Source: Odontesthes bonariensis
Taxonomy: Eukaryota > Chordata > Actinopteri > Atheriniformes > Atherinopsidae
NCBI RefSeq assembly: GCF_027942865.1
Contig: NC_134529.1
Span: 19,582,467 to 19,646,466 of the forward strand
Reading direction: 5' to 3'
DNA: 64,000 nucleotides
This document shows, one piece after another, positions 50,701 to 61,601 of the stretch. Below the pieces are notes generated by a model. The model was not told where the DNA came from. It saw only the letters and a program-made list of their open reading frames with translations, and made no database searches. The position numbers and the translations under genes were made by a program. How positions within the stretch are numbered: position 1 is the stretch's first letter; each line of letters opens with the position of its first letter.

Positions 50701-53700
50701 ATCTGCACAATGTAAGAGCAACAAACTGCATGGGATCCACAAACACTTGTCACTTTTTTTTGGAGGTGTATGAAAGCCTCATCAAATAGTTTGCCAGTGT
50801 TGATTTATTTCAGTAGGAACACTTTGAAGGTTTATTTTAGATCTGCAGTCAAAGAAATTAAAAATATATATTATTTTTTTAATCAAAGATCTCTTTGATG
50901 AATGGAAAAAAACAAAATATTTCTTAAGTTCTTGTCTCTATCTTAGGTCGATTCACGTTAAAGCTTCACTGGGTGTGCATAAATTCTTAGTGTCTTATCA
51001 GAGTGAACAGATGCCGTCTCCACTGGATATGGTTATGAATAGATACCCCTCAGCAGCTTATCAAATCTGTGTATATTTGTCGTTCAGGGTGCGTCAGAAG
51101 CAGAACAAGTACCCAATCCTCTTCCTGACTCAGGGAATTTCAGTGAAATACCCAGAGCTGATGGATATTCGATGCCAGACCACTCAAATCGCCATCAGCT
51201 TCGCTCAGAGCGAAAATATTCTGGTGAGTGATTTATATACTGTTGACTGCAACTGCACTTTGGGCACTCATCATGAACAATGTAAAGTGTTGCTGTCCTA
51301 ACTTCTCCTGAAATGAATGAGAAGGCTTAAACCCTTCCAACTATTGACCAACAGTCAAAAATAAATGTGAAAGAGCAGAGTGAATCTCAGGTCCCGCCGC
51401 CGTCCTCCTTCCAATTTGCTGGACTTGATGTGTTGCAGGGAATCAGTGCCCACGCTGAAGAACTGTTGCAGCACCTGAACTACATCGAGGAAGCTCAGTC
51501 CAAAGGCCTGGTGGTGTTCAGCTGGGGAGACGACAACAATGATCATGAAATCAGAAGGAAGCTGAGAGAGCAGGGAATCGATGGCCTCATCTATGACAGG
51601 TTGGTTCAAATTCATCGGCCGACTATAAACACAATCTGTACATCACGTGTTAAAGTTCAGAGTGAGCAGGAGTAGAGACGTGTTGTTTCTCGTCTTATCT
51701 TATTGTGTTTGCTTCTATCTAAGGCCTGTCGCGATTATGACATTGTCACTGGATACAAATTTATCTGTACTGAGCACCTGTTGTTTAGACTAATCTTTAC
51801 AGCTTGTTTTCATTCATCTGTGTGTCTGGGGCAGAATGCGCCGACGCTTGCCATATTTTGCAGTTAATCCCGGCTGCAGACACTCTCATTTTGGTGTGTT
51901 GTGTTATTTCGGCTCGTGTTTTACGAAGCTGGAGCTGTGCCCGTATGCCCAGGTTTCAGCCATCAAAATTCTATGCTCCTCTTGGTGTATATGATTAACA
52001 GATCTGCTGTCCATCTCTGACTTTATGATGATATGACTATAGTTTGTAGGTCTGTGCTACACCCAGCAACACAGACAACCTCAAACATTTACGCATGCAG
52101 GCCATTGCTGCGTCAGACGATACCAAACTTCTTTTAAAGGCAAAGTTCTGCTTAACATTTATATCTAGATCAATTGCTGTTGCCTAATTTTTGTCATGTA
52201 TTGTCTGAAAAACACTGGAAAAATGTTTATTTTCTGTGCTATTAAAGGCCTCTTCACTGGGGACATTTGGCAGTAGCAGCTGCATAAGACATTAGACTTC
52301 TCAGTTTATCTGCAGTAGAATAAACTATCCAAATTTGATTATGGATTACACTTTCATCATGCTCAAAGATCAGGTCTATTTATCCATAAGTCATTTTTTT
52401 TGGAAACGAAAGGTAAAGTCAGATTTTAGAGGAGTGTTTTCAAAGAGTCAATAACTGACATATCTGCCATCCTGAAGGCTGCTTTGAGAGCGATTGACTG
52501 CTCCTTTACTGAGAGCAAACTGGTCTCGTCAAAAAAGCAGATAGCCTTTTTTGGAAATGCTTCCTTATTAAGAGCTGAACAATTTTGTTTTCCTTCTGAA
52601 GCCTCTGCTGTTTAAGTAACACTCTGTCCTGCACACAGGACATCGTTCTAGCAGACTCATTTTTAACATTCCTAAGCAGGCCTTTCAGTACCATCCACGT
52701 TGCAGCTCCATTTCACTCCGCTGTGTAAAAAAGATTAGTCAGCATGTTTTTCCAAGGATGAACGTTATGTAATCTCGCACTGGCAGACTGGGTGAATCAT
52801 TTGGCACCTGTTGTTTTGTTTTTTTTTTGTTTTTTTTTCAACATAAAAACCTAGATTATTCATCGACTGCTTTGAGCGTGAACTAGACACGTGGCAGCGC
52901 TGTTACAGAAAGGCTGGGTTAGAGTCGAGGTGGGATAGTTCTTAGCATTCACAACAGATCTTCTTTGACCAGCCGTTTCAGTTCTGTGCGCCTCTATAGA
53001 GTGACTTTTGCTCTATATCCTCAGTTCGCACTTTGACCCAGTCTGTCACAGAAAGCAGAACTAAGCAGATTTGCTGCAACCCAGCTGTCCCTGCACACTT
53101 CAGATGTAATCATTGTTGTTATAACTGTGCCTCTTTTTTGCAGAATTTGTGAAAGCTTGGAGCCATATTTTGACTCAAGTTCTCCTGATTCCTGTAATGT
53201 CTCTCTGGTTCCTGCGTTTTGTCAATTTACTCACCATACACCCTGTTTTTGCACAATAATGCTCCTTGAGAAAGATACATGAGACGGTTGACTTGTCGCG
53301 TTTCCTGCGCCTTTCTAGTGGCTGGATTTTTATCAACTGCCATGTGTATCATGTTTGAGGCTGAGCCCTTGCTTTTGATTTCTTTTATGCCTGCACATTG
53401 TTTTGGATATGCTTTGAAAGGCCTCCTTTGAGTCAGATTTTGCCAACTTAAAAGATTGACGTAAAAAGTGGCATCAAGAGCGAATGGCTTGTTGAGTGCA
53501 TGAGACCGTTGCGTGACCCTTCGACTTCTGTTTGAACGACTTTTAGCTCCTGGTTTTATTCAAATTTGCTCAAAGCTCATGCAAGTGTCACGGCTTCAAA
53601 TGACAACGCACAGGCATGCACACCATCCTAGATCCCAAAGTCACCTGCCAACAATATTTGGAGCTTTGCAGATTTATTATCAGCACCTATGAGGCCTTTG

Positions 53701-54620
53701 GAATGATCTGCCTGTAGCTGTTTTGGGAACACTTTTATTTATTCACAATAAGGGTGATTGCACTGGATTCTCTTTGAACCCTCTGCCCTCATTCGGTGAA
53801 CCGTTATGGTTCTACACCGTCTGAATCTGTTTGAGCTGTTTTGCTTGACGGAATTCACACCGTGAGCATTTATTATTACTGGGCTCATAAAGCTGGAAAC
53901 GGGCTTCCTCAGGCGGGTTACCTTTAAGAGTCACGTGACTTTATCTGCTCTGGTGCAGGTTGTGAAAGCAAACAGGCCAAAAATAAGCGGATAAGCACAA
54001 AGTGAACTTGGCAGTGACGAGCTGGCAGGAATGACTCCTTCCTGCAGCCAGAATGGCAACCAGTGCAATCATTTCCCTTGCTGCACAGCAAATGCGGCGG
54101 ATCTTGCCGTTTGGATTAGTGCATGAAAAATAGTGTGAAATGACTTTGTTTGAAAATCAAGATAGTTATTATGTTTTTGGCACTCTTAGATCAGACGTGG
54201 GTAATGTTTTAAAAAAATCCGAATTAAAGTCAGAAGCGAAGCACGTGCTTCACCACGATCATTTTGCATAGAATATTGCTTCTCAGCAGTCTTTATTTGT
54301 ATGTTTGAGTTTGTGAAGAGTTTGTTTAAAAGTATGAGATTTTTTATTATTATTTTTTTTTCTATGTGGAAAACTACCTCATGTCACGATACTAACTGCA
54401 GTCCTGTTTCCTCCTTTCTAGCATCTGTGAGGCTCAAGCAGAGCAGCAGAACTTCTTTCAGGTAGAAGAGAAACACACCCTGCAGGAAGTGATTACAGAG
54501 GAGACCATGAAGAGCTCCAACTGCTCCTGCTACTCCATTCCCTGCTCCATGGCTCCCTGCATTGCCTCCACAGCCAATGGTGGCAGCGCCGAGTCCGATT
54601 CTGGCCTCAGCTCTTCTTAA
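41787..54620 (+). CDS. gpcpd1: Glycerophosphocholine phosphodiesterase GPCPD1 (GDE5)
   Basis: GPCPD1 hydrolyses glycerophosphocholine to choline and glycerol-3-phosphate in the cytosol. Nineteen coding exons: 41787-41835, 42235-42325, 42467-42551, 44276-44351, 45046-45087, 45398-45521, 45679-45943, 46062-46224, 46419-46548, 46858-46912, 47012-47104, 47193-47267, 47800-47839, 50271-50329, 50424-50489, 50575-50711, 51088-51223, 51439-51599, 54422-54620; 681 residues against 672 in human. Residues 1-115 form the CBM20 starch-binding-type domain (GSCEALGSWN, KYRYFKGFF). The GDPD domain runs from about 320 to 620, with His332 in GHRGAG, ENT near 348, and Glu366, Asp368 and His370 in VEFDVHL. The start at 41787 (ACCATGG, strong context) matches the human N-terminus; an in-frame ATG at 41772 would add five residues. 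An acidic run in exon 7 is longer than in human. The C-terminus is cysteine-rich (NCSCYSIPC). Confidence 0.96.
42900..43507. mobile_element. MITE-like element in gpcpd1 intron 3
   Basis: Perfect 14-bp inverted ends: CTGTTCACACTTGG at 42900-42913 and CCAAGTGTGAACAG at 43494-43507. The ~600-bp interior has no long open frame and includes a second copy-like phrase, AAGTGTGAATGCACC, near 42956. No clear target duplication. Confidence 0.6.
45706..45762 (+). repeat. GAG/GAA trinucleotide-rich tract in gpcpd1 exon 7
   Basis: Encodes an 18-19 residue run made almost only of Glu with a few Asp and one Lys (positions in the CBM20-GDPD linker). It expands a shorter acidic patch present in human. Confidence 0.85.
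47622..47740. repeat. (TA)n and poly-G tracts in gpcpd1 intron 12
   Basis: GTGTATATATATATATATAT at about 47622-47641 is followed about 80 bp later by an uninterrupted run of roughly 21 G (47719-47738). Confidence 0.9.
48600..49148. mobile_element. MITE-like teleost repeat in gpcpd1 intron 13
   Basis: Begins AAAGGTAGGGTAGGAGATC and ends AAAGAACCCCTACCCTAGCC, an inverted TAGGGTAGG/CCTACCCTA pair. The interior (for example ATCGTTAACGATCCGTTCAG) is that of a repeat common in fish introns as I remember it. Confidence 0.55.
49149..49320. repeat. Second interspersed repeat in gpcpd1 intron 13
   Basis: The stretch GGCGTGGTTTACGAATGCC, TTTATTGGGCGCTACGAATG, TATCAAATGACGTCAGG looks like a common teleost repeat. 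It may be the host repeat into which the preceding element inserted, since 47940-48200 has a comparable style (ACCATCTGGGACGAGCC). Confidence 0.4.
50080..50114. repeat. Mixed TATA/TG microsatellite in gpcpd1 intron 13
   Basis: TATATATATG followed by TGTGTGTGTGTGTG at 50090-50113. Confidence 0.85.
51610..54410. other. Large gpcpd1 intron 18, no embedded gene recognised
   Basis: About 2.8 kb between the exon ending IYDR and the last exon. No nested exon chain or RNA gene supported. Confidence 0.5.
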
Positions 54621-55860
54621 AAAAAAAAAAGCACTAAACGTTCTACCTTTCAACACAACTCGTTGTACGTGCACACAGAGGATGACCAAAGTAGAGTTGG
54701 AGGATAAACAAAAGCTTGCAGTTGCTCAACAAAAGAAACTAAAAAGAATGCTTGTGGATTTTTCTGTCCTCAGAAGTTTTCCTATTTATACTCTCCTTTA
54801 AACAAGTGGATGTTTGGCCAAGAACATTAAAGGAGTCATGCAGGCTTGCAGATTTTTACAAATAAAACAGAGTAGAGGTCCTCACAACAGTGGACCGCTC
54901 TCAATGTGGAAAATCATGCATCATAATGTACTCATGATGCATCTATTGATAGTCTGAGTGTAAAAATTGAATCTGTTTGATATTTTATGGGTCTAAAAGT
55001 AAAACGTAGCTTTAAAGAAAAAAAAAAAAGTATGTCCTAAAGTATGATGACGCAAGATTATGCTGGTTTTTGCATGTTTCTGCCGTTATTCATGTGCACG
55101 AAGCCATTACCGTCTGTGTTACTTTGCTGTGACTAAGAATTTTGCAGTTTCAGGCCAACCAGTCCATTGCTGGGTTAGTTTTGGATTCTACAAACGGCAC
55201 AAGAAGATGTGCAATTAGATGCAAATGCAGGTTGCCAATAAATGGCTTTCAGGTGGACCGACTCGGGACTCTTGGTCATTTACCACATGAATGATGAACT
55301 TATTTTTCAATGAAGAGCTTTAGGTAAAGGCCCTTTCTCCACCGGAAACACCTTCACATTTTTCTGATTAGATTAGTTAGAAATGGCTATCATTGTACAT
55401 GGCACGTTATATACCGTATGTACTGTATCCTTTAGCTTTACATCTAATTGGTTTAAGGAAGGGTAAAAGAATGTGTATGTGTATGGGGGGTGATATTTTT
55501 TGTTGTCTTTTGTTACCACAGCCTTAAAGGGGGAGAATAGTTTCTGCTTCGAGCCTTTTCTGTAAAATGCAACATTTCACTCTTCATCTATTAGAGAGGA
55601 CTCTACTCGAGTCCATTACCTCTTTCTCTACCTTTAACTCTTTCCTCTACGTCCTATTTAACATCTCAACACCATTTCTCTTTGTACCAAGTTACCCGTG
55701 TATTCATCTGTAATATATTTCCTATAAAGTATTTGTCTCTGAACTAGTGATTGCTGCACGCATGCCCTTAGCATCTCAACAATTGGACAGAAGAAAGAAT
55801 AAACGCTGTATGATAACTTCCACTTGTAAATAAAATAAACGCTTATATTTGATTATTTTG
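54621..55860 (+). terminator. gpcpd1 3' UTR and poly(A) signals
   Basis: AATAAA occurs near 54860, 55798 and 55834-55840. The last pair, followed by a TTTGATTATTTTGTCTG stretch, is the most likely main cleavage site; the first could give a short 3' UTR form. Confidence 0.55.
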
Positions 55861-55869
55861 TCTGTAAGT

Positions 55870-56890
55870 CAGTGTTGACTCTGAATAAGGAGGGCAGAGC
55901 TGTTCCTTAGGTCCAGTGTTGGCTTTTCAGAGCTGAACAGTGATCACGTTGAATCCTTTTCAACAGCCTCCAGACAGACCTTCAACTTTGTCCGACATAC
56001 ATCATAGAACATCTGAATTCAACAAAACTTTAAACAACAAATTCAGATGTGTCTACAGTGGTAGCAGAAATGATGAGTAACTTTGTCTTACGTTACTAAA
56101 AGCATTTTTCAGCCCATATCTCTAACTTCCAGAGACCCATGCCATTGTGTTTTAGAGGGTACCACTATTATTCAGTTGCTTCTGCACTGGGACAATGAGC
56201 ATAAACATCCAGGTAAATCAGGAGAACTTTTAAAACCCTTTCAGATATTTTTTCTTTTTATGAATGTTTTTTTTTAAAACAAATATCCAGAAATGAAGAT
56301 GGCTGGTTGATGTTGTCATAAATAGAGACAACATCCTCCTCAGTACTATGCATTTTTAATCACATCACCTCAAACTAATGAAATTTGAATTTAAACAAAA
56401 GCACAAGAAAGATTTTCCAGATAAATTCATTAGACTGAGCCGGCCCTCTGGCAAAAATAAACTGAAATATTTCCACATGATGCAGCTGAAAGAGCTGTGA
56501 TGTCATGTCATTGTTAAGGACCTGAGGAAAAATCTGTTAAATTACACTCTTAGATAATGCCATTTAATTTGATGCACTTTAGTAGAAAAAAAGCTACTTC
56601 TGCGCTTTAAAGGCATTCTACCAATAGGATGATATCTGCTGTAAACTGCCTCCCATGTTTGTTCTGTCATATCTGTGGAATGAGGCTATTAGTCAAAGAA
56701 GAAAGACCAAATCAAATGTTATAGCTGATCATTTAGAATTCAGATTGGTAAAATATTCCTTATGTGTCTGACACAGACTGCAGAAAGCTTTGTAGGGTCT
56801 GCTTTTAAGAGTGTTGCATCAGAAGATGGTCGTTCTCTGAGGCAAAGTTATTGTTTGGCGTTTCATTTAGCAGAGGAGAGGGTAAGTGTA
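55870..56890. other. Intergenic, nothing recognised
   Basis: No exon, RNA gene or clear repeat could be supported. Confidence 0.5.
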
Positions 56891-56906
56891 AAAACTGTTC
56901 ATTTTT

Positions 56907-57269
56907 ATTGATTCCAGCACCAAAGCAGCATGTAAAATATAAATGCAAACAATTTGTTTTAAATACATAATTTACGAATAATGTCTTTAAAGAACAACAC
57001 TGTCCCACTGGTTGTCTTTCAGTCCCAATTGTCTGCGTCTTGTCTGGACTGTTATTTCTGCAGGTGTAGGTAAGCAGATCTTCTCTGTGAGGAGCTTCAC
57101 ACACGGAGACGGCTTCATCTGTACGGCTCGGTGTGGGAGGCTTTTCATCGTTTCAGCTGGGGCCGATCAATAGTCCGGTGTCTGGGAGCAGATTTGGTGC
57201 TGGAGTGTGTTCAGGGGACGGCTGTGCTGCTGGAGCTTCCTGGGACTGGTCCATGTCCACTGTGAGGTG
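56907..57269 (-). other. Candidate terminal exon of an unidentified minus-strand gene
   Basis: A strong acceptor (CTCTCTTGTAG, minus strand) at 57270-57271 opens a 38-codon frame beginning HLTVDMDQSQEAPAAQPSP and ending TGLLIGPS before TGA (57155-57153). An AATAAA on the minus strand follows near 56907. The sequence is Pro/Ala-rich and I recognise no family. Upstream partners are uncertain. Confidence 0.25.
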
Positions 57270-57493
57270 CTACAAGAGAGACAGAAAGAAAGTCCTGATT
57301 TAAGCTTAAGCATAACTTTGTGACAACTTTTTCATCTTTTGTTTTTAAAATAGCAGCTTGTTTCCTTTCTTTTTTCTATAATATCTGCTAATATCATCTA
57401 AATGCAGTATATAATGTGCCTTTTAACTGATCACGACTTTGTGACACTAAAAATGACCTACCCCAAGTCCTCCTTTATTTCTTTTTTTTAACA

Positions 57494-57739
57494 TCAGCTT
57501 CTCTCATCCGGCTGGGAGCTCCTCGTCGTCACGGAAACCCTGGGTGCATAACGGCAATGTCGGGTCCACAGTCTCTCTCCTTCGGACCTGCGCTCGAGTC
57601 TTCTCTCATCTATGATCACCTCGGTAAAACACAGCAGGAAAAGGAAGGAAAAACTGCACAAGTACTCAACATGTGTGAGCTAGCACACATTGATTTCTGT
57701 AGATTTGGTTCATTAGTCGGACGGAATCATGCACTCACC
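57494..57739 (-). other. Two weak candidate exons, minus strand
   Basis: A frame ending ELPQVTYCAKQ meets an excellent donor (CAG followed by GTGAGT, 57738-57733). After 119 bp an acceptor (TTTTACCGAG) opens VIIDERRLERRSEGERLW in matching phase, stopping at TGA 57496-57494, with minus-strand AATAAA near 57475. No conserved domain is seen, and the first exon has no convincing start. Confidence 0.2.
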
Positions 57740-57906
57740 TGTTTTGCACAATACGTTACCTGCGGTAGCTCAGGTGTTCCAGTTTGTCCTCCGTTCGTGT
57801 CAGAGTTGTTGTTTCTTTGTCATCCGCTGGTCCTTCCATCAGCAGGAAGCCCACAGAGGCTCAGGCCAGCGTGACGTGTGTTCACACAAAAGAGGAACAT
57901 CAGAGG

Positions 57907-57968
57907 TGGACACTTTATTAATCCTGCAGGGGGGAATCCTTTAACTTCCCCTTGCAGGATTAATAAAG
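57907..57968. repeat. Inverted repeat (hairpin) of retroposon-tail type
   Basis: CACTTTATTAATCCTGCAGG and its near-complement CCTTGCAGGATTAATAAAGT form a 24-bp imperfect stem with a short loop. Such GCAGGATTAATAAAG ends are common in teleost retroposon tails. Confidence 0.6.
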
Positions 57969-58429
57969 TACTTTGATTTGAATCAGGCCTGGATCAGAAG
58001 GAGGGACCCCCTCCTGAAACTTAGCCTGTGAAGACAGTTCCACCTTCCTGTACTTATATGACTGTGACATGACACAGGTAGCAGTGAAGAGAATGCTTAC
58101 TATTATATCTAGTTTGCAAATGAATTACAAAGCCAAGTCCTGCAGATAAACCGGTTTGTAACACTCCACAACACACTCACTCACAGTCGTATCTTTCGCC
58201 TGACAAATTTCCAAAGGTGAGTTCAGTCCGTCCCCCTCTTTCTCTCTGACATGCAGCAACCACTCAATCAAAGCGATAACTACCAGGTGACCACGATACC
58301 GTTACGTACTATGATAATTCCACCTTATAACAGAACAGAAGTTTTAGAAACCATACGTAATCTTTTCCATCCGTCAATATTTCCACTCGGCCCCCAAAGC
58401 GTTGTCTGACTCTAACCCAACACCAACAC

Positions 58430-58560
58430 CAGAGTTTGGGTGCCTTGCCCAAGGACACTTCAACATCTGAACTGGATGATGTGGGGATCAAACTACCAAC
58501 CCTTCGATGAGTGGATGACCCGCTCTTTCTCCTGAAACACTGCCACCCCGTCTCTCACTC
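58430..58560 (+). repeat. SINE-like teleost repeat
   Basis: GGTGCCTTGCCCAAGGACAC, GATCAAACTACCAACCC and GACCCGCTCTTTCTCC occur in the order of a very widespread teleost repeat, as I remember it. Confidence 0.55.
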
Positions 58561-58739
58561 TCTCGCAAGCTGTCATTTATCTCTTTGAGGTCTCACCCGA
58601 CAGGTGAACGTAACATTTGATAAGCGATCCACGGGTCAAATAAATCTAATGCCATCAGTAAATGGTCAATATGTATAAGAAATTCTACATTTTTGAATAA
58701 ATACACATTAGGTTGCCCCCTGAATAACAACCTACACAT

Positions 58740-58990
58740 GATATTTCTTATCAGTTTTGAGTCTTCTTCTTTTGTCTTCACCTGTCCTTTTGTGCTTTGC
58801 TACTCTGTCCATTCATCTTCCTGCCATGTTACTGATTTGGATCGCCACTGTTTTACTCTCTCCTGTGGTTTTTATATATTCCTGGACATCTTCATTTGCT
58901 CAGACCAGTTATAGTTAAAGCTCACTTTGTTTGCCATAGCTGCCTTCTGTGCCCCGCATTTGAGTCCTCTTCCTACTACACACACGACAT
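58740..58990 (+). repeat. Possible truncated LTR-type repeat
   Basis: CTTCACCTGTCCTTTTGTGC..., GCCATAGCTGCCTTCTGTGC and CACACACGACATTCTCATAA resemble the 3' part of fish LTR families, comparable in style to the solo LTR at 26385. No paired ends or target duplication found. Confidence 0.3.
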
Positions 58991-59021
58991 TCTCATAACA
59001 TTTAGTATTACAGCATTACAT

Positions 59022-59507
59022 TGGCCTGGTGCAAGACGCTACCGCAGGCTGTGCCAGCCCTGCCCAATGTAAAACACCGCTCTCAAATATTGTATTCCAA
59101 AATCTAGCGACCGGATAAAGAAAGACCCTGGTGCAAGACGCTACCTAAGGCATTACCAGTCCAGCTAAACTCAAATGTTACCTCCTAAAGTTTAAAAGAC
59201 CAAAATCTAGCGACCGGATAAAGAAAGACCCTGGTGCAAGACGCTACCTAAGGCATTACCAGTCCAGCTAAACTCAAATGTTACCTCCTAAAGTTTAAAA
59301 GACCAAAATCTAGCGACCGGATAAAGAAAGACCCTGGTGCAAGACGCTACCTAAGGCATTACCAGTCCAGCTAAACTCAAATGTTACCTCCTAAAGTTTA
59401 AAAGACCAAAATCCAGCGACCGGATAAAGAAAGACCCTGGTGCAAGACGCTACCTAAGGCATTACCAGTCCAACTCGACTCAAATGTTACCTCCTAAAGT
59501 TTAAAAG
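59022..59507. repeat. 103-bp tandem repeat array, about 4.7 copies
   Basis: Copies of a unit containing CCTGGTGCAAGACGCTACC, CATTACCAGTCCAGCTAAAC, CTCCTAAAGTTTAAAAG and TCTAGCGACCGGATAAAG start near 59025, 59127, 59230, 59333 and 59436. The spacing is exactly 103 bp except for the diverged first copy (102 bp). Inner copies are almost identical. The last, partial copy runs into the 3' end of the minus-strand gene. Confidence 0.95.
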
Positions 59508-61456
59508 AACTGCTGTCATCCCATCTGGCCCTCTTAACAATTAAGTCCACAAAGCACTCCACACAGTAGTCGAGCCCAGAAGTTAAATGAGTTGCCTCAC
59601 AGCTCCCCCCGTGCCTGCTGGGATCCCAGCCTTCACTCTGTAGGAAGCTGAGGCCAGAGGTTGAGGGAGGTGGCTTTCCAGAGAACTGCTCCTCTCCAAA
59701 GCTCTCCTCACAACTCTTCCTCGGCCTCTTTGCATCGGACTGCGATTCTTCGCTTTCCTCCCTGCTCCTCTTTCTGGAGGTGCCAGGGCCAGAAGCGGAA
59801 GAATCCGAGTCCTCTGCATCGCTTTCCTCCAGATCAAACCAACTAACTTCTCCCTCAGAGAACGAGTACACTGAGCCCTCACTGGTACAGCTTTCTGTAT
59901 CAGAGTCCTCCTCATCATGAACAATACCCCGATTCTCCAAAACATCATCGGCTTCCTCACAAAAAGAGAAGTCGGGGACGTCAACATCATTAAAAACTAC
60001 CCCGATAGGACCTCTAAGCTCATTCTCATCATCTGAGGAGACATAGCTAGCGAGACTGTTACCGTCATCTTCATCGATGATGCGGGGCAGCTCGGGGAAT
60101 CCCTCAGCTGCAGGACGCTCTCTGACGACGCCAAGACCTGCGAGAAAGAAAGATGAATTGCAAACATTTTAGTACTTCTCTTTAAAGGATGTGCTGAAAC
60201 ACCACAAGTAAATAGTGGTTTATCAGAAGTGTGTGTGCGCATGTTTATGTGGTTGAAGCAGATTAAATGGAGAACTGCATCTCTCTGGGATTTACGCTTG
60301 AAAAAAACCCACCACCAACGCAGATTCTTAGAATTTGAAACTTTTTTCAAGCACTGCTTCATCAACCACAAAACAGGGAGAACAGCGAAGAAAAAAAACA
60401 CATAAACAAGTACACCAGCCAGTGACCTTCACATTCTGACAGGCAACAATTCATGCAGGAAGCCCACATAAGACTCGACTTTGCAACCGGTTTGATAAAC
60501 ACCACACACACACACACACAGATGAGAACGCCAGTACCAGACATGCAGCATGCACCATCACCTCAGAGTTAAAACACTTAAATTTGCCTTACCTTAGACA
60601 TAAAACGTATTTGGTTCCACACAAACAGTATACATAATGTATAAATATAGGGGACTTAATTTTGAACAACACAAAGCATTTTTTTGGGAGGGAAAAACAA
60701 CATAACGCCCAGATGAAACAAGTTCAAAGGAAGGCAAAAGTAAAAAAAAACAACAACACGGCAACCGGGTAAATGTAAGAAAAAGGAATGACTTTCATCA
60801 GTACAAAAATGAGTAGAGGAGGCACAAAAAGCTATTTCTCACTTATAACAGATCCAATTATTGTGTATTTTGATAAAAAACGGACCACAAAGTGAAATTT
60901 CATTTATCACGTAAACTCAGCTGGTTGAAGCCGGGACGTTCTGACATCTGTTCAGAAAGCTTATTTTAATAGTTCCACAGTTTCCATAGTGACCAACAAC
61001 AACAAAAAAATGCATTCAGAGCATTTTATGAAAAAACTCCAAGTCGCCATTTTGGTTTCTAAACTTTCAAGACAAAATTGGACAAAACAGATGCTCTCGA
61101 CCAAAAAATAACATTCTTTTCAAATCACTAAACCACAATTAGGCTATAACATTCTTCACTTTTCCCGGGAATTCAAATAAACGCGGACCAACTTTATGCT
61201 ACATCCAAAAACTTTACAGTGTAAACCAATGATGTTGCCAAACTCTGGGGAATTTCTGTGTTTCAACGACCTTTAAATCCATCAAAGTGATGGCTTCTAT
61301 AAGTCCCATCACAGACAATATTCCTATTTTGGTGGGATTCATTATTTCTAATGAAATAAATCATTCATATGAAGGAAAAACATTCATTTCATTTTGCTCA
61401 CCGGTTGGACGTGGCAGTGTTCCGACCAGGTGTTCCTCTCCGAGTGCTTGCATCAT
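59494..61456 (-). CDS. Unrecognised two-exon gene: acidic, serine-rich, probably nuclear protein
   Basis: Exon 1 is 61456-61402 (MMQALGEEHLVGTLPRPT plus one base, donor GTGAGC). Exon 2 is 60137-59494 (acceptor CTTTCTCGCAG). They join in phase to 232 residues ending SSSFKL. The middle is dominated by Asp/Glu/Ser with many S-x-x-E/D sites suited to casein kinase 2, followed by basic clusters RKRSREE and AKRPRK that look like nuclear localisation signals. The C-terminus has a hydrophobic segment (LDYCVECFVDLIV). A TATA box (CTATAAAAAG, minus strand) sits near 61601-61592, about 140 bp before the start codon. An in-frame TGA upstream of the ATG supports the chosen start. The intron is 1264 bp. 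I recognise no family; it could be a lineage-specific gene or a domesticated element protein. No nearby poly(A) signal was found; the closest AATAAA is near 57912. Confidence 0.6.
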
Positions 61457-61591
61457 TTCTGGTTGAGTTTTTTCTTCTTCCTTCGGTAATTCACCAACTT
61501 TTTCAGCAATAAAAGGCTGACCAGGTTTTTTACCAAATGGATGTTCAGTCCAAGTTCAGGTATAAAAGGAAGGAAGTAAAGAACTCTGCGG

Positions 61592-61601
61592 CTTTTTATA
61601 G
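61592..61601 (-). promoter_or_regulatory. TATA box of the 59494-61456 gene
   Basis: CTATAAAAAG on the minus strand. A transcription start about 25-30 bp downstream (near 61568) would leave a 110-base leader before the first ATG. Confidence 0.5.

Noticed and set aside
59583-59990. 135-codon alternative frame over exon 2 of the acidic gene
   Set aside because: It does not join exon 1 in phase and has less biased codon use than the spliced frame.
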